A stretch of DNA of 64,000 nucleotides from Oscillospiraceae bacterium (lineage in GTDB: Bacteria > Bacillota > Clostridia > Oscillospirales > Oscillospiraceae): assembly GCA_017561205.1 (NCBI GenBank), contig JAFZDL010000106.1:34431-98430 (forward strand). Reading direction: 5' to 3'. The notes below the pieces were generated by a model, which ran no database searches, was not told the origin of the DNA, and was given only the letters and a program-made list of their open reading frames with translations. Below, in pieces: positions 34,910 to 43,998 of this stretch. Numbering within the stretch: position 1 is the first letter of the stretch; every line of letters starts with the position of its first letter. Both the position numbers and the translations under genes were made by a program.

Positions 34910-37297
34910 TTAGCGAAGAATCGCGCCTACAGAGGACTTCAGAGCCTCCAAAACCTTGGAAACGACCTGCTCGGAGTCAGTATCGGTGAGGGTACGGTCA
35001 TCGGCACGCAGCTCCAGAGCAAAGGCCATACTCTTCTTGCCTTCAGGAACACCGGTGCCGCGATAAATGTCGAACAGACGGATGTTCCGCAACAGCTTGC
35101 CGGCAGCCTTTTCGATAACTTCCTCAACCTGACCAACGGTAATCTCTTCGTCACAGACTACAGCCAGGTCACGGGAAACGGTGGGGTACTTAGGCAGGGG
35201 AGTGTAGGTGGGCTCGGGCTTACGCAGAGCCATCAGTGCGCTAAAGTTGATCTCAGCACAGTATACCTCGCTGTCCATACCGTAGTTCTTGGCAACAAGA
35301 GGGTGGATCTGACCCATATAGCCCAGCTCAACACCATCAATGCTGACCTTTGCACAGCGGCCGGGATGGTAAGAAGGATTGTCCTTTACGGCAACATAGC
35401 TTGCCTTGGGCATCCGCAGACCGGTAAAGATGGCCTCCAGTTCGCCCTTAAGTGTGAAGAAGGTCTCGCCTGCGCCATAGGTACCCAGCACAAGGATCTT
35501 GGGTTCCTGAGGAAGGACTTCGCCTTCAGTGGGCAGATAAATCTTTGCCAGTTCATAGAGCTTTGCAGCCTTGTTGTGGTAAGCACTGTTGCGGGACAGA
35601 ATATCCAGCATAGAGGGCAGGGCAGTGGTACGCATAATGGAGGTGTCCTCGCCCAAAGGATTCTGAATCTTTAAGGTGCTGCGGCGTGTATCGTCCTTAG
35701 GAAGACGGATCTGGTCAAAGATAGCGGGAGATACGAAAGAATAGGTGATAATCTCACTGTAACCCAAAGCACGGAACAGGCGGCCACCGGCAGTCTCCAG
35801 TTCCATTGCAGGCGTGTAACCACCCTGGGTAGCATTCTTGAACTCGGTGGTGGGGATTTCATTGTAACCGTAGGAACGGCCAACTTCCTCAGCAATATCA
35901 GCCATCAGGTTCAGATCGGGACGCCAGGAGGGGATCTGGAGCATATCGCCCTCAACAGGGATCTCGAGCAGGTTCAGATACTTGACCATTTCTTCACGGG
36001 AAATGGTAGTACCCAACAGATTGTTAATCTTCTCAACCTCCAGCGGCACAGTCTTGGGGGTGGGAACATAATTGACGATGTCGATGATGCCATCCATTAC
36101 ATCACCGCACTCCAGCAGCTCCACAAGCTCACAGGCACGCTGAACGGCAGGAACTGTCATCAAAGGATCCAGATTCTTTTCAAACTTGCCGGAGGACTCG
36201 GTACGCATACCCAAAGCCAAAGCAGTCTGACGGATGGAAGTACCGTTAAAGTTGGCAGATTCAAAGACGACAGTGGTGGTGTCGTCCAAAATTTCGGAGT
36301 TCTCGCCGCCCATAATACCAGCCAGGCCGATAGGCTTGTTCTCATCGGCAATCACCAGCATACCGGGCTTCAAATTACGCACGTTACCATCCAAAGTTGT
36401 GAGAGTTTCGCCCTCGGTAGCTTCACGGACAACAATCTTGCCGGAACCAACATAACGATAGTCGAAGGCGTGCATGGGCTGGCCATACTCCAGCATTACA
36501 TAGTTGGTAATATCAACGATGTTGTTGATGGGACGCACGCCGTTAGCACGCAGACGCTGCCGCAGCCACTTGGGAGAAGGACCAATTCTTACATTGGCGA
36601 CCATACGGGAGGAGTAGCGGTTACACAGCTCAGTAGCTTCCACTTCAACATCCAGCTTTTCGTACATAGAGCCGGCAGAGCTACCCTTGACCACAGGCTC
36701 GTGGTGCTTCATGGGCAGACCAAATGCAGCAGCGGATTCACGAGCCAAACCAATAATGGAGTAGCAGTCGGGGCGATTATTTGTAATCTCGAAGTCCACG
36801 ATAGTATCGTCATTGCCAATCACCAGATTGATGTCATCGCCGGGCTTGCAGTCCTCATCGTTTAGAATCCAAATGCCGTCTTCATAAGCACCGGGCAGGT
36901 CGTTCTGAGTCAGCCCCAGTTCGGTGAAGGAGCAGAGCATACCATTGGAGGGAACACCACGGAGCTTACCCTTGGTAATATGAATGCCACCGGGTAGCCA
37001 GGAGTTGTGCAGTGCGGCAGGGACAAGGTCGCCCTGGTTCACATTCTGCGCGCCAGTGACGATTTGGACAGGCTCTTCCTGACCTACATCTACCTGGCAG
37101 ACCCACATATGGTCGGAGTTTTCGTGCCGAACAATGGACAGAACCTTACCAACAACAACGTTCTTGATCTCGGCGTCCATACGCTCGTAGGTTTCGACCT
37201 TTTGGCCGAAGACAGTCAGCTTTTCTACAAATTCCTTATCGGAAACAGAGGACAGATCCACAAAATCTTCATGCAGCCATTTTCTATTCAGTTTCAT
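34910..37297 (-). CDS. pheT: Phenylalanine--tRNA ligase beta subunit
   Basis: 795 residues, full length. N-terminal EMAP/tRNA-binding region (VVVGKVLSIVRHENSDHMWVCQVDVG), B3/B4 editing region (DFEITNNRPDCYSIIGLARE), B5 domain (PRPINNIVDITNYVMLEYGQPMHAFD) and C-terminal ferredoxin-like anticodon-binding domain (YPTVSRDLAVVCDEEITVGQVE). Start ATG 37297 follows AAGGAGGT, 13 bases after pheS. Shares the T-box with pheS. Confidence 0.97.
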   Translation of the reverse strand: MKLNRKWLHEDFVDLSSVSDKEFVEKLTVFGQKVETYERMDAEIKNVVVGKVLSIVRHENSDHMWVCQVDVGQEEPVQIVTGAQNVNQGDLVPAALHNSWLPGGIHITKGKLRGVPSNGMLCSFTELGLTQNDLPGAYEDGIWILNDEDCKPGDDINLVIGNDDTIVDFEITNNRPDCYSIIGLARESAAAFGLPMKHHEPVVKGSSAGSMYEKLDVEVEATELCNRYSSRMVANVRIGPSPKWLRQRLRANGVRPINNIVDITNYVMLEYGQPMHAFDYRYVGSGKIVVREATEGETLTTLDGNVRNLKPGMLVIADENKPIGLAGIMGGENSEILDDTTTVVFESANFNGTSIRQTALALGMRTESSGKFEKNLDPLMTVPAVQRACELVELLECGDVMDGIIDIVNYVPTPKTVPLEVEKINNLLGTTISREEMVKYLNLLEIPVEGDMLQIPSWRPDLNLMADIAEEVGRSYGYNEIPTTEFKNATQGGYTPAMELETAGGRLFRALGYSEIITYSFVSPAIFDQIRLPKDDTRRSTLKIQNPLGEDTSIMRTTALPSMLDILSRNSAYHNKAAKLYELAKIYLPTEGEVLPQEPKILVLGTYGAGETFFTLKGELEAIFTGLRMPKASYVAVKDNPSYHPGRCAKVSIDGVELGYMGQIHPLVAKNYGMDSEVYCAEINFSALMALRKPEPTYTPLPKYPTVSRDLAVVCDEEITVGQVEEVIEKAAGKLLRNIRLFDIYRGTGVPEGKKSMAFALELRADDRTLTDTDSEQVVSKVLEALKSSVGAILR

Positions 37298-37310
37298 TAT
37301 CTGTACCTCC

Positions 37311-38354
37311 TTAGAACTGGTTCAAGAATCTGACGTCGTTATCGAAAATCAGACGCAGGTCGGTAATTTTCAGACGGCCCATTGCCATACGCTCCAGGCC
37401 CATACCAAATGCGAAGCCGGAATACTTCTCGGGATCAATACCGCAGTTACGCAGTACATCGGGGTGTACCATACCGGCACCCAGCAGTTCAATCCAACCC
37501 TCGCCGTGACAGGTGGAGCAGACCTGACCGTTTACTTCGCCGGTGCCATGGCACTTATGGCACTGCATATCCATTTCGCAGCTGGGCTCAGTAAAGGGAA
37601 AGTGGTGAGGACGGAAACGCATCTGTGCGTCCTGTCCGTAGATCCGCTTCATCAAGGTAACCAGTGCGCCCTTTAAGTCACCCATAGTGATATTTTCGTC
37701 CACCACAAGACCCTCGATCTGATGGAACATCGGGGAGTGGGTGGCGTCTGCTTCATCCTTACGATACACACGGCCGGGAGCCAAAATACAGATAGGAGGC
37801 TTGGTATTCTCCATAACGCGGATCTGCATGGGGCTAGTCTGTGTACGCAGCAGGACAGAATCATCATTGGCAAAGTAGAAAGTGTCGGAGCGGTCACGAG
37901 AGGGGTGACCCTCTTCGATGTTCAGCCGTGTGAAGTTGTAATCAGCCAGTTCTACTTCAGGACCGTCAACAATCTGATAGCCGAGGCCAACAAAGATATC
38001 CTTGATCTCTTGGAGAACCTGGTTCATAGGATGCTCATGACCCATCTGAACAGCTTCGCCGGGGATGGTCACATCCAGAGCCTCAGCGGCAAGCTTCTGC
38101 TCTAATACGATAGCGTCAATCTGAGATTTGCGCTCTTCCAATTTTTCTTCGATTTCAGCACGGACGCTGTTGGCCAGCTGACCCATAATAGGACGCTCCT
38201 CAGCGGACAGCTTGCCCATCTGCTTCAGTACAGCGGTAACCTCGCCCTTTTTGCCCAGGTAGCGCACACGCAGTTCGTCCAGTGCGGCAGGGGAGTTGGC
38301 ATCCTGCAGGGCAGCCAGCGCCTGTACTTTCAGTTGCTCTAACTGTTCTTTCAT
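37311..38354 (-). CDS. pheS: Phenylalanine--tRNA ligase alpha subunit
   Basis: 347 residues, class II synthetase catalytic subunit. N-terminal coiled coil (to about residue 85), motif 2 region FHQIEGLVVDENI, and motif 3 FGMGLERMAMGRL. The CHKCHGTGEVNGQVCSTCHGEG segment is a four-cysteine insertion also seen in other Firmicute PheS proteins. ATG 38354 follows AAGGAG; an upstream in-frame extension to 38486 lies in the T-box. Confidence 0.97.
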   Translation of the reverse strand: MKEQLEQLKVQALAALQDANSPAALDELRVRYLGKKGEVTAVLKQMGKLSAEERPIMGQLANSVRAEIEEKLEERKSQIDAIVLEQKLAAEALDVTIPGEAVQMGHEHPMNQVLQEIKDIFVGLGYQIVDGPEVELADYNFTRLNIEEGHPSRDRSDTFYFANDDSVLLRTQTSPMQIRVMENTKPPICILAPGRVYRKDEADATHSPMFHQIEGLVVDENITMGDLKGALVTLMKRIYGQDAQMRFRPHHFPFTEPSCEMDMQCHKCHGTGEVNGQVCSTCHGEGWIELLGAGMVHPDVLRNCGIDPEKYSGFAFGMGLERMAMGRLKITDLRLIFDNDVRFLNQF

Positions 38355-38389
38355 ATTGATTTCTCCTTCCTGATAACAGGTAATTGATA

Positions 38390-38650
38390 CAAAAAATAAG
38401 CCCATCGTCCGTATCGGGACGAAGGACTCTACCTCCGCGGTACCACCCGCAATTCGCTTAAAAGCGCACTTTCGGTGCAAACACACCTTAGATGTTTAAC
38501 GGAATCACCCGGCAAACCCTACTAAAATTTCAGGCAGCAGCTCCTGGGGGAAAGCCCTGTGCCGCGCGCAAGCGGTTCCCACCATCCCGCTCTCTCTGTG
38601 TGCGTGTTACCGGCAAAAGACGACCCAATCATCGCTTTTGTTTATTCCAC
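38390..38650 (-). promoter_or_regulatory. T-box leader of pheST
   Basis: The T-box sequence GGGTGGTACCGCGG is at 38435-38448 (minus strand), preceded by an AGAGAG motif near 38590 and AGTAGGG near 38520. A terminator stem (38402-38410 with 38417-38425) is followed by TTATTTTTT. Aligning with the valS leader at AGTAGGG places TTC, a Phe codon, at the specifier position (38550-38552). Uncharged tRNA-Phe should favour read-through. Confidence 0.93.
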
Positions 38651-38653
38651 AAG

Positions 38654-38682
38654 ATTCTAACATAATCATTCCCAAAATGCAA
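38654..38682 (-). promoter_or_regulatory. Promoter of the pheST T-box transcript
   Basis: On the minus strand TTGCAT (38677-38682), 17-base spacer, TAGAAT (38654-38659). Confidence 0.8.
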
Positions 38683-38722
38683 GTATTATTTCTTTAAATG
38701 CTTGTATCAGCGTATCGGATGC

Positions 38723-38750
38723 TTGATTTTTGTGCAAAAGTAAGTATAAT
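38723..38750 (+). promoter_or_regulatory. Promoter of the small-membrane-protein/nnrD run
   Basis: TTGATT (38723-38728), 16-base spacer, TATAAT (38745-38750), 30 bases before the next ATG. Confidence 0.7.
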
Positions 38751-38780
38751 TTTAGATAATAAACAATAGGGAGTGTTGCT

Positions 38781-39020
38781 ATGAAACTCAATTATAAAAA
38801 TCAAATGATCCTTGCGATTAGCCTTGTGGTGGTATGCTATGTGCTGGCAGTGGTTTTTCGCAATTTGCTTTTCAGAACCATCGGATTGTGTCTGTGCGGA
38901 TTGTTATATGCCATACATCCAGTTGTGCAGGAAAGCGAGGCATCCAATAAAGACCTTAAGAAACTTGTTCGTTTGGTTGGAATTGCCTTGATTTTTATCG
39001 GCCTTTTTACATCAGTCTGA
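38781..39020 (+). CDS. Small membrane protein of unknown function
   Basis: 79 residues with two or three hydrophobic segments (ILAISLVVVCYVLAVVF, TIGLCLCGLLYAI, VGIALIFIGLFTSV). No family recognised. It follows a promoter directly and is 1 base upstream of nnrD, so it is probably a real first gene of that transcript. Confidence 0.7.
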   Translation: MKLNYKNQMILAISLVVVCYVLAVVFRNLLFRTIGLCLCGLLYAIHPVVQESEASNKDLKKLVRLVGIALIFIGLFTSV

Positions 39021-39021
39021 T

Positions 39022-39876
39022 ATGATTATGGAAATAAAAAAATTAACCCATTCTGATGTTTTGCATATTCTTCCGGATAGAGATGTAAATGCCCATAAGG
39101 GTAATTTTGGCAGAATTTTACTCTTTTGCGGCAGCCGCGGCTATACCGGCGCTGCCGCTTTGGCTGCGATGGGAGCTTTGCGGTGCGGGGCAGGCTTGGT
39201 TTACTTAGGCGTGCCTGAGAGCATTTATGCGATTGAGGCAGTGAAATTGACAGAGCCCATTGTGTTTCCGTTGCCGGAGGAAGACGGTATGATGTCAGAA
39301 CTGGCAATGGACAAGATTGGGCAAATACTTCCCAATATGGATGTGGTGTTGATCGGACCGGGGCTTGGGCAGAGCGCCGGAACGTTTGCCGTACTAAAGA
39401 CAGTGCTTGAGAAGTTTTCCGGACCTGTTGTGATCGATGCTGATGGCATAAATCTTTTAGCCGGACATATAGATTTATTGCGTGGCAGAACAGCACCAAC
39501 GATTTTAACGCCCCATGAGGGCGAGTTTACCCGTATCACCGGACAAGTCTGTAAAGACCGGATCGCAGATGCAAAGGCGTTTGCAGCCGATAATCAAGTG
39601 ATCCTGCTTTTGAAAGGTCATAGGACCGTCATAACAGACGGAACTATATGCTACATAAATCATACTGGAAATCCCGGTATGGCTGTTGGTGGCAGCGGAG
39701 ATGTGTTGGCAGGTATGATTACGGCTTTGCTGGGACAGGGTGTTTCGCCCTTGCAGGCCGCAGCTTGTGGCGCTTGGCTTCACGGCGCAGCGGGTGATAT
39801 CTGCGAAAAAGAAATCGGTCAGTACGGTATGCTTCCGACTGATATGCTAAAGGTTCTCCCACGACTACTCAAATAA
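39022..39876 (+). CDS. nnrD: ADP-dependent NAD(P)H-hydrate dehydratase
   Basis: Repairs hydrated NAD(P)H, using ADP. Ribokinase-like fold of 284 residues: HKGNFGRILLFCGSRGYTGAAALAAMGALR, VVLIGPGLGQ, VVIDADGINLL, LTPHEGEFTRITG and GNPGMAVGGSGDVLAGMI. The epimerase domain NnrE, often fused at the N-terminus, is absent, so this is the short form. ATG 39022 or 39028 may be the start. Confidence 0.92.
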   Translation: MIMEIKKLTHSDVLHILPDRDVNAHKGNFGRILLFCGSRGYTGAAALAAMGALRCGAGLVYLGVPESIYAIEAVKLTEPIVFPLPEEDGMMSELAMDKIGQILPNMDVVLIGPGLGQSAGTFAVLKTVLEKFSGPVVIDADGINLLAGHIDLLRGRTAPTILTPHEGEFTRITGQVCKDRIADAKAFAADNQVILLLKGHRTVITDGTICYINHTGNPGMAVGGSGDVLAGMITALLGQGVSPLQAAACGAWLHGAAGDICEKEIGQYGMLPTDMLKVLPRLLK

Positions 39877-39888
39877 GGTGGGAAACCT

Positions 39889-40449
39889 ATGCGCTATCGG
39901 ATAGCCGCAATCATTTGCGTTTTGCTTCTGCTTTCGGGATGTAAGGGAAGTGCAGATTCCTTAGATAGGGCTATGGCCTTGCGAAACAGGGTTTTGCGTG
40001 AAGACGGATGCAGTTTTACCGCAACTGTTACTGCTGATTACGGCGAACAGATATATGTATTCAAGATGGATTGTAAAACAGACGGTGAAGGAAATTTGAG
40101 CTTCACTGTTGCAGAACCTGCCACCATTGCCGGTATTACCGGAAGAATAGACGCTACCGGTGGCGCAATTACATTTGATGATAAGGTTTTGGCGTTTCAA
40201 ACAATTGCTGACGGACTGGTAACACCAGTCACAGCTCCGTGGCTTTTTATGAAGACCCTAAGAAGTGGCTATTTGAAGGATGCTGCGGAAACGGAACAGG
40301 GATTTGAAATGTCTATTGATGACAGTTATGCAGAAGAGTCCCTGCAACTGCGTATCCGTACAGCAGGGGATTTACCTGCTTCTGCCGAGATTTTCTGGCA
40401 AAACCGTCGTATTTTGACGATTACTGTTGAGAACTTTTCTTTCTTGTAG
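39889..40449 (+). CDS. Lipoprotein of unknown function
   Basis: 186 residues. Signal peptide MRYRIAAIICVLLLLSGC with a lipobox cysteine at residue 18, then a small beta-rich domain (FTATVTADYGEQIYVFKMDCK, LSFTVAEPATIAGITGRID, ITFDDKVLAFQTI). The shape recalls the LolA/YdcC-like lipoproteins found beside alr and ndoA in Bacillus, but identity is uncertain. It begins 12 bases after nnrD. Confidence 0.75.
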   Translation: MRYRIAAIICVLLLLSGCKGSADSLDRAMALRNRVLREDGCSFTATVTADYGEQIYVFKMDCKTDGEGNLSFTVAEPATIAGITGRIDATGGAITFDDKVLAFQTIADGLVTPVTAPWLFMKTLRSGYLKDAAETEQGFEMSIDDSYAEESLQLRIRTAGDLPASAEIFWQNRRILTITVENFSFL

Positions 40450-40590
40450 CTTTTTCACTGACAAGTGCATAGGATAAATTGCCAGCTCAGCCGTATATTT
40501 TGCGTATGTGCGTGGGAGAATAGTTTTAGCCGCGTTACATAATGGAATGTCCGGTAGCGCTGGCAATGATTCTTCGGAGTGTGAAGCACA

Positions 40591-40950
40591 ATGGATAGCA
40601 CAGTCAGGCGCGGTGACATATTCTATGCGGACTTGTCGCCGGTTGTTGGCAGCGAGCAGGGTGGCACAAGACCGGTTTTGATCGTTCAAAATGATACGGG
40701 CAACCGCCACTCACCAACTGTCATTGCTGCGGCCATCACGAGCCAAACAGGCAAAGCAAGACTTCCAACCCATATCAATATTGCCGGCGGCAGCGTAGGG
40801 CTTAGTAAGGATTCTGTAATTCTCTTAGAGCAAATACGCACCATTGACAAACGCCGTCTGCGTGAGCATATGGGGCATCTGGGAGATCAGCAAATGGCGA
40901 TGGTTGACGATGCAATCGCTGTCAGCTTTGGATTAAATGATCCTCGGTAA
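40591..40950 (+). CDS. MazF/PemK-type endoribonuclease toxin
   Basis: 119 residues, NdoA/EndoA-like mRNA interferase: [43 protein letters not shown] and [21 protein letters not shown], including the conserved Arg and Ser/Thr of the active site. ATG 40591 follows GGAG. The 141 bases upstream are too short for a normal MazE antitoxin, and none follows, so the toxin looks solitary at this locus. Confidence 0.92.
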   Translation: MDSTVRRGDIFYADLSPVVGSEQGGTRPVLIVQNDTGNRHSPTVIAAAITSQTGKARLPTHINIAGGSVGLSKDSVILLEQIRTIDKRRLREHMGHLGDQQMAMVDDAIAVSFGLNDPR

Positions 40951-40955
40951 TGAAG

Positions 40956-40990
40956 TACCCCCTTGCGGCATACACTGCTGCAAGGGGGTA
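40956..40990 (+). terminator. Hairpin after mazF carrying the next gene's ribosome site
   Basis: 11-bp perfect arms (TACCCCCTTGC 40956-40966 and complement 40980-40990). The right arm contains AAGGGGG, the best ribosome site for the next gene, so the stem may both attenuate transcription and hide the site. Confidence 0.65.
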
Positions 40991-40996
40991 TGTATT

Positions 40997-41419
40997 TTGT
41001 ATGATATTTATGCAGGCACACAGGTTGTCGGCCACGCCGAGGTAAACAAGGAGGGATTATACTATCGCTTTTCCTGTAAATGTACGCCACCGGATGATGG
41101 TATTCACAGAATTATGGTCAGCGACGGTAATAATACTAAAGATTTGGGGATTTGTGTGCCGGCGGGGGAGTGGTTTTGCTTGGTGAGTCGGGTTCCTATC
41201 AAGCATTTGTCGGGAGAAAAATTGGAATTTTCGTTAGTTCCAAAGAATAGGCAGAAATTGGCGGTTCCAGTTGCAACGGATGAACCCTTTGTCAACTTAG
41301 ATAAGCTGGAGTCAGCGCATTTAGAAGAGGCTGACGGAAAAACAGAAATAATTATAGATCCAATTCCAGACCAACCGGACAGTGATCAGAGCCCAGAATA
41401 TCCGCATATATGGGAGTAG
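40997..41419 (+). CDS. Hypothetical protein overlapping xth tail-to-tail
   Basis: About 140 residues from TTG 40997; no signal or membrane segment. Beta-rich start (YDIYAGTQVVGHAEVNKEGLYYRFSCKC) and an acidic Pro/Asp-rich tail. The family is not recognised. The TTG is 8 bases after GGGGG; an ATG at 40937 would start inside mazF and read through its hairpin. The last 68 bases overlap the 3' end of xth on the other strand. Confidence 0.6.
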   Translation: MYDIYAGTQVVGHAEVNKEGLYYRFSCKCTPPDDGIHRIMVSDGNNTKDLGICVPAGEWFCLVSRVPIKHLSGEKLEFSLVPKNRQKLAVPVATDEPFVNLDKLESAHLEEADGKTEIIIDPIPDQPDSDQSPEYPHIWE

Positions 41420-42107
41420 CCTTGATTTTGCCTGCAATGCGGTCGGATACAAGGAAATAGTCAATACGCCAGCCGGAATTGTTCTTCCGGGCGTTGAACA
41501 TATAGCTCCACCAGGTGTATGCGCCAGTAACATCGGGGTTTAGGTGACGGAAAGTATCTGTAAAGCCCCGGGAAAGAAGCTCTAAAAAGCATCCGCGCTC
41601 TTCATCGGAAAAGCCTGCATTTCCCCGGTTGGAAGAAGGATTCTTTAAATCAATTTCATTGTGGGCCACATTCAAATCTCCGCAAACAATCACAGGTTTT
41701 GATTTATCAAGAGATTTTAGATAGTCAGCAAACGCTGCTTCCCATTTTAGTCTGTGATCAATGCGGGCAAGCTCACGCTGTGCATTGGGCGTATAACAGG
41801 TAACAAGATAAAATTCGGGATATTCCAGGGTGATCAATCGGCCTTCAGTATCCAATTCCGGAACACCAACACCTAGCACGGTGGAAATGGGTTCTGTTTT
41901 GGCAAAAATGGCTGTGCCGGAGTATCCCTTTTTCTCTGCGTAATTCCAAAACTGATTATAAGCGGGTAGATCCATTTCTATTTGTCCTGCTTGGAGCTTT
42001 GTTTCCTGCAGACAAAAGAAATCAGCATCAACATCCTTGAAAAAATCCATAAAACCTTTTTGCATACAGGCACGTAAGCCGTTAACATTCCAGGAAATAA
42101 AACGCAT
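41352..42107 (-). CDS. xth: Exodeoxyribonuclease III / AP endonuclease
   Basis: 251 residues, EEP fold: FISWNVNGLRACMQKG, CLQETKLQ with the metal Glu, YTPNAQ, VIVCGDLNVAHNEIDLKNP, and the catalytic GSDHCPVGLEL. Repairs abasic sites; the ExoA type of Firmicutes. ATG 42107 follows GGAGG; it is 14 bases downstream of comEA. Confidence 0.95.
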   Translation of the reverse strand: MRFISWNVNGLRACMQKGFMDFFKDVDADFFCLQETKLQAGQIEMDLPAYNQFWNYAEKKGYSGTAIFAKTEPISTVLGVGVPELDTEGRLITLEYPEFYLVTCYTPNAQRELARIDHRLKWEAAFADYLKSLDKSKPVIVCGDLNVAHNEIDLKNPSSNRGNAGFSDEERGCFLELLSRGFTDTFRHLNPDVTGAYTWWSYMFNARKNNSGWRIDYFLVSDRIAGKIKATPIYADILGSDHCPVGLELDL

Positions 42108-42121
42108 AAGCAATCCTCCAA

Positions 42122-42472
42122 TCAACCTATTTTTATAAAATTTTTAATGTTGTCAAACTTCTTTTCTCCGATACCGGATACTTCCATCAATTCCTTTGTG
42201 GACTTAAAAGCGCCGTGCTGTTCGCGATAATCAAGAATCCTCTGCGCCAGGGCTTCACCAATTCCCGGCAACAGCTGTAATTGCTCCGATGTAGCAGTGT
42301 TGATATCAATTTTTCCCAGAGATTCGGGGGATGTTGTGGGTTGTGTTTGGACACGGTCTATATCCTGTATTTGAATATAGGTTTTGTTTGAATTTCTTCC
42401 CAGGAAAACACCAAGTAGCAGGCAAAGAAACGCACCGGTAACACCAATTAAAATCCAGCCCTGTTTTTTCAT
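42122..42472 (-). CDS. ComEA-type helix-hairpin-helix DNA-binding protein
   Basis: 116 residues. One membrane segment (about residues 7-24), a variable linker, then a ComEA repeat: IDINTATSEQLQLLPGIGEALAQRILDYREQHGAFKSTKELMEVSGIGEKKFDNI. In transformable bacteria ComEA binds incoming DNA at the membrane. No comEC or comEB neighbour here. ATG 42472 follows GGAGGTGG. Confidence 0.88.
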   Translation of the reverse strand: MKKQGWILIGVTGAFLCLLLGVFLGRNSNKTYIQIQDIDRVQTQPTTSPESLGKIDINTATSEQLQLLPGIGEALAQRILDYREQHGAFKSTKELMEVSGIGEKKFDNIKNFIKIG

Positions 42473-42524
42473 TTGTCCCACCTCCTGCATTGACTATCAG
42501 CGAAAAGATTGTTATAATGCAAGT

Positions 42525-42553
42525 ATTATACATGAGTTTTATCTATTGAACAA
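42525..42553 (-). promoter_or_regulatory. Promoter of comEA-xth
   Basis: On the minus strand TTGTTC (42548-42553), 17-base spacer, TATAAT (42525-42530). Confidence 0.75.
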
Positions 42554-42581
42554 GTCCAATGATACAATATTGAGGAAAAAT

Positions 42582-43997
42582 ATGAGAAAAATAACTGTAA
42601 TTTTATTGGTACTGTGTATTTTAATATGCATTGTGCCTGCTATGGCTGAAGAAAAGGAGCAGGATTTTTCTGTCACCAATGGTTGTAATACCTTAGAAGG
42701 ACAAGTCCCTTTTCTGGGTACGCAGAAGCTTTTAGAAAACGGAAAAGCCTTTATCCTTTATGAAGCCAATACAGACACATTGATGTATGCTGATAATGCT
42801 GACGAACAGCTGCCACCTGCCAGCCTTGTAAAAATCTTGACCGCTTTAATTGCTGTAGAAAAGGGTAAGTTAGACGACGCGGTGACAGTCAAGGAAAAAG
42901 TGCTTGCGACCCTGGATCCGGATGCTGTCCGGGTTTCGCCAAAGCTGGCAGCGGATGAGGTGCTGTCTGTAAAGGATTTACTTCATTGTATGATGGTTGC
43001 GGCGGCTAACGATGCTGCGGTGGTTCTTGCTGACCATATTATGGGCGATCAAAAAGCTTTTGTTGCTGAGATGAACCGTTACGCAAAGGAACTGGGCTGT
43101 ACAAATACGAACTTTACCAACGTCCATGGTTTGCATGATAAGGAGCAATATACTTCGGCAAGAGATGCGGCAAGAATCCTTGCAAAAGCAATTGAAAATG
43201 AAGAGTTTTGTGAGATTTTCTTTGCGAAAAAATACATTGTGCCTGAAACGAATAAAAATGATTCCCGTCTGTTGGTTACACAGAATTACCTGATGAACAA
43301 GGATATCGTTGTGATCCACTATGATGAACGGGTCAAGGGCAGCCGTACCGGTACGACTACCGATGGCACAACAAATATTGCATCTTACGCAGAAGTGGAA
43401 GATATGCAGCTGATTTCTGTTGTATTGGGCTCTGTATCTGTATATGATGAAAAGTCCGGTCGTGTTAAGGTATTTGGCGGTTATGGCGAAACACAGCAGC
43501 TGCTGGATTTAGGATTTACAGACCATAAGGCCGGACAGCTTATTTACGAGAATCAAATACTGAAACAGATCCCCATATCCGGCGGTAGCTCTGATGTGAC
43601 GATTGCTACGAAAGAAGCCCGGTCTTCGGTAATTCCTGCGAATATCAGCAGAGAACAACTTGAGTTTCGCTATGTGAATGAATTACCGCTTAGCTTACCG
43701 GTTAAAGAGGGGCAGCGGGTTTCTACATTGCAGATTTGGTGTAATAATATCTGCATTGCGCAGACGGAAATTTTTGCAATGAATAGCGTGGTTGCTGCGG
43801 ATCAAGTCTTTTTGGATGTAGACAAGCAGCCCGGAAATCTTGCGGTCTTCTTTGGTGCTGTTTTGAAAGTTCTTGGTGTGGTTCTTGCCATTGGATTATT
43901 GGTTATGGCAGTCTTCTATTTACGCAGAATAAATGTGCATGCAAAACAAAAACGGCAACGACGTCGCAATAGCACAGACCGCAGAAGGAGCAGATAA
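42582..43997 (+). CDS. D-alanyl-D-alanine carboxypeptidase family protein (DacF/PBP5 type)
   Basis: 471 residues. Signal peptide (residues 1-22), peptidase S11 domain with SxxK at S81-K84 (PASLVK), a degenerate second motif (AAN, with Ala141 where Ser is usual) and RTG at 255-257 in place of KTG. A C-terminal PBP5-like beta domain follows (about 390-440), then an anchoring segment ([23 protein letters not shown]) and a very basic tail. Trims peptidoglycan pentapeptides if active. ATG 42582 follows TGAGG. Confidence 0.88.
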   Translation: MRKITVILLVLCILICIVPAMAEEKEQDFSVTNGCNTLEGQVPFLGTQKLLENGKAFILYEANTDTLMYADNADEQLPPASLVKILTALIAVEKGKLDDAVTVKEKVLATLDPDAVRVSPKLAADEVLSVKDLLHCMMVAAANDAAVVLADHIMGDQKAFVAEMNRYAKELGCTNTNFTNVHGLHDKEQYTSARDAARILAKAIENEEFCEIFFAKKYIVPETNKNDSRLLVTQNYLMNKDIVVIHYDERVKGSRTGTTTDGTTNIASYAEVEDMQLISVVLGSVSVYDEKSGRVKVFGGYGETQQLLDLGFTDHKAGQLIYENQILKQIPISGGSSDVTIATKEARSSVIPANISREQLEFRYVNELPLSLPVKEGQRVSTLQIWCNNICIAQTEIFAMNSVVAADQVFLDVDKQPGNLAVFFGAVLKVLGVVLAIGLLVMAVFYLRRINVHAKQKRQRRRNSTDRRRSR

Positions 43998-43998
43998 A

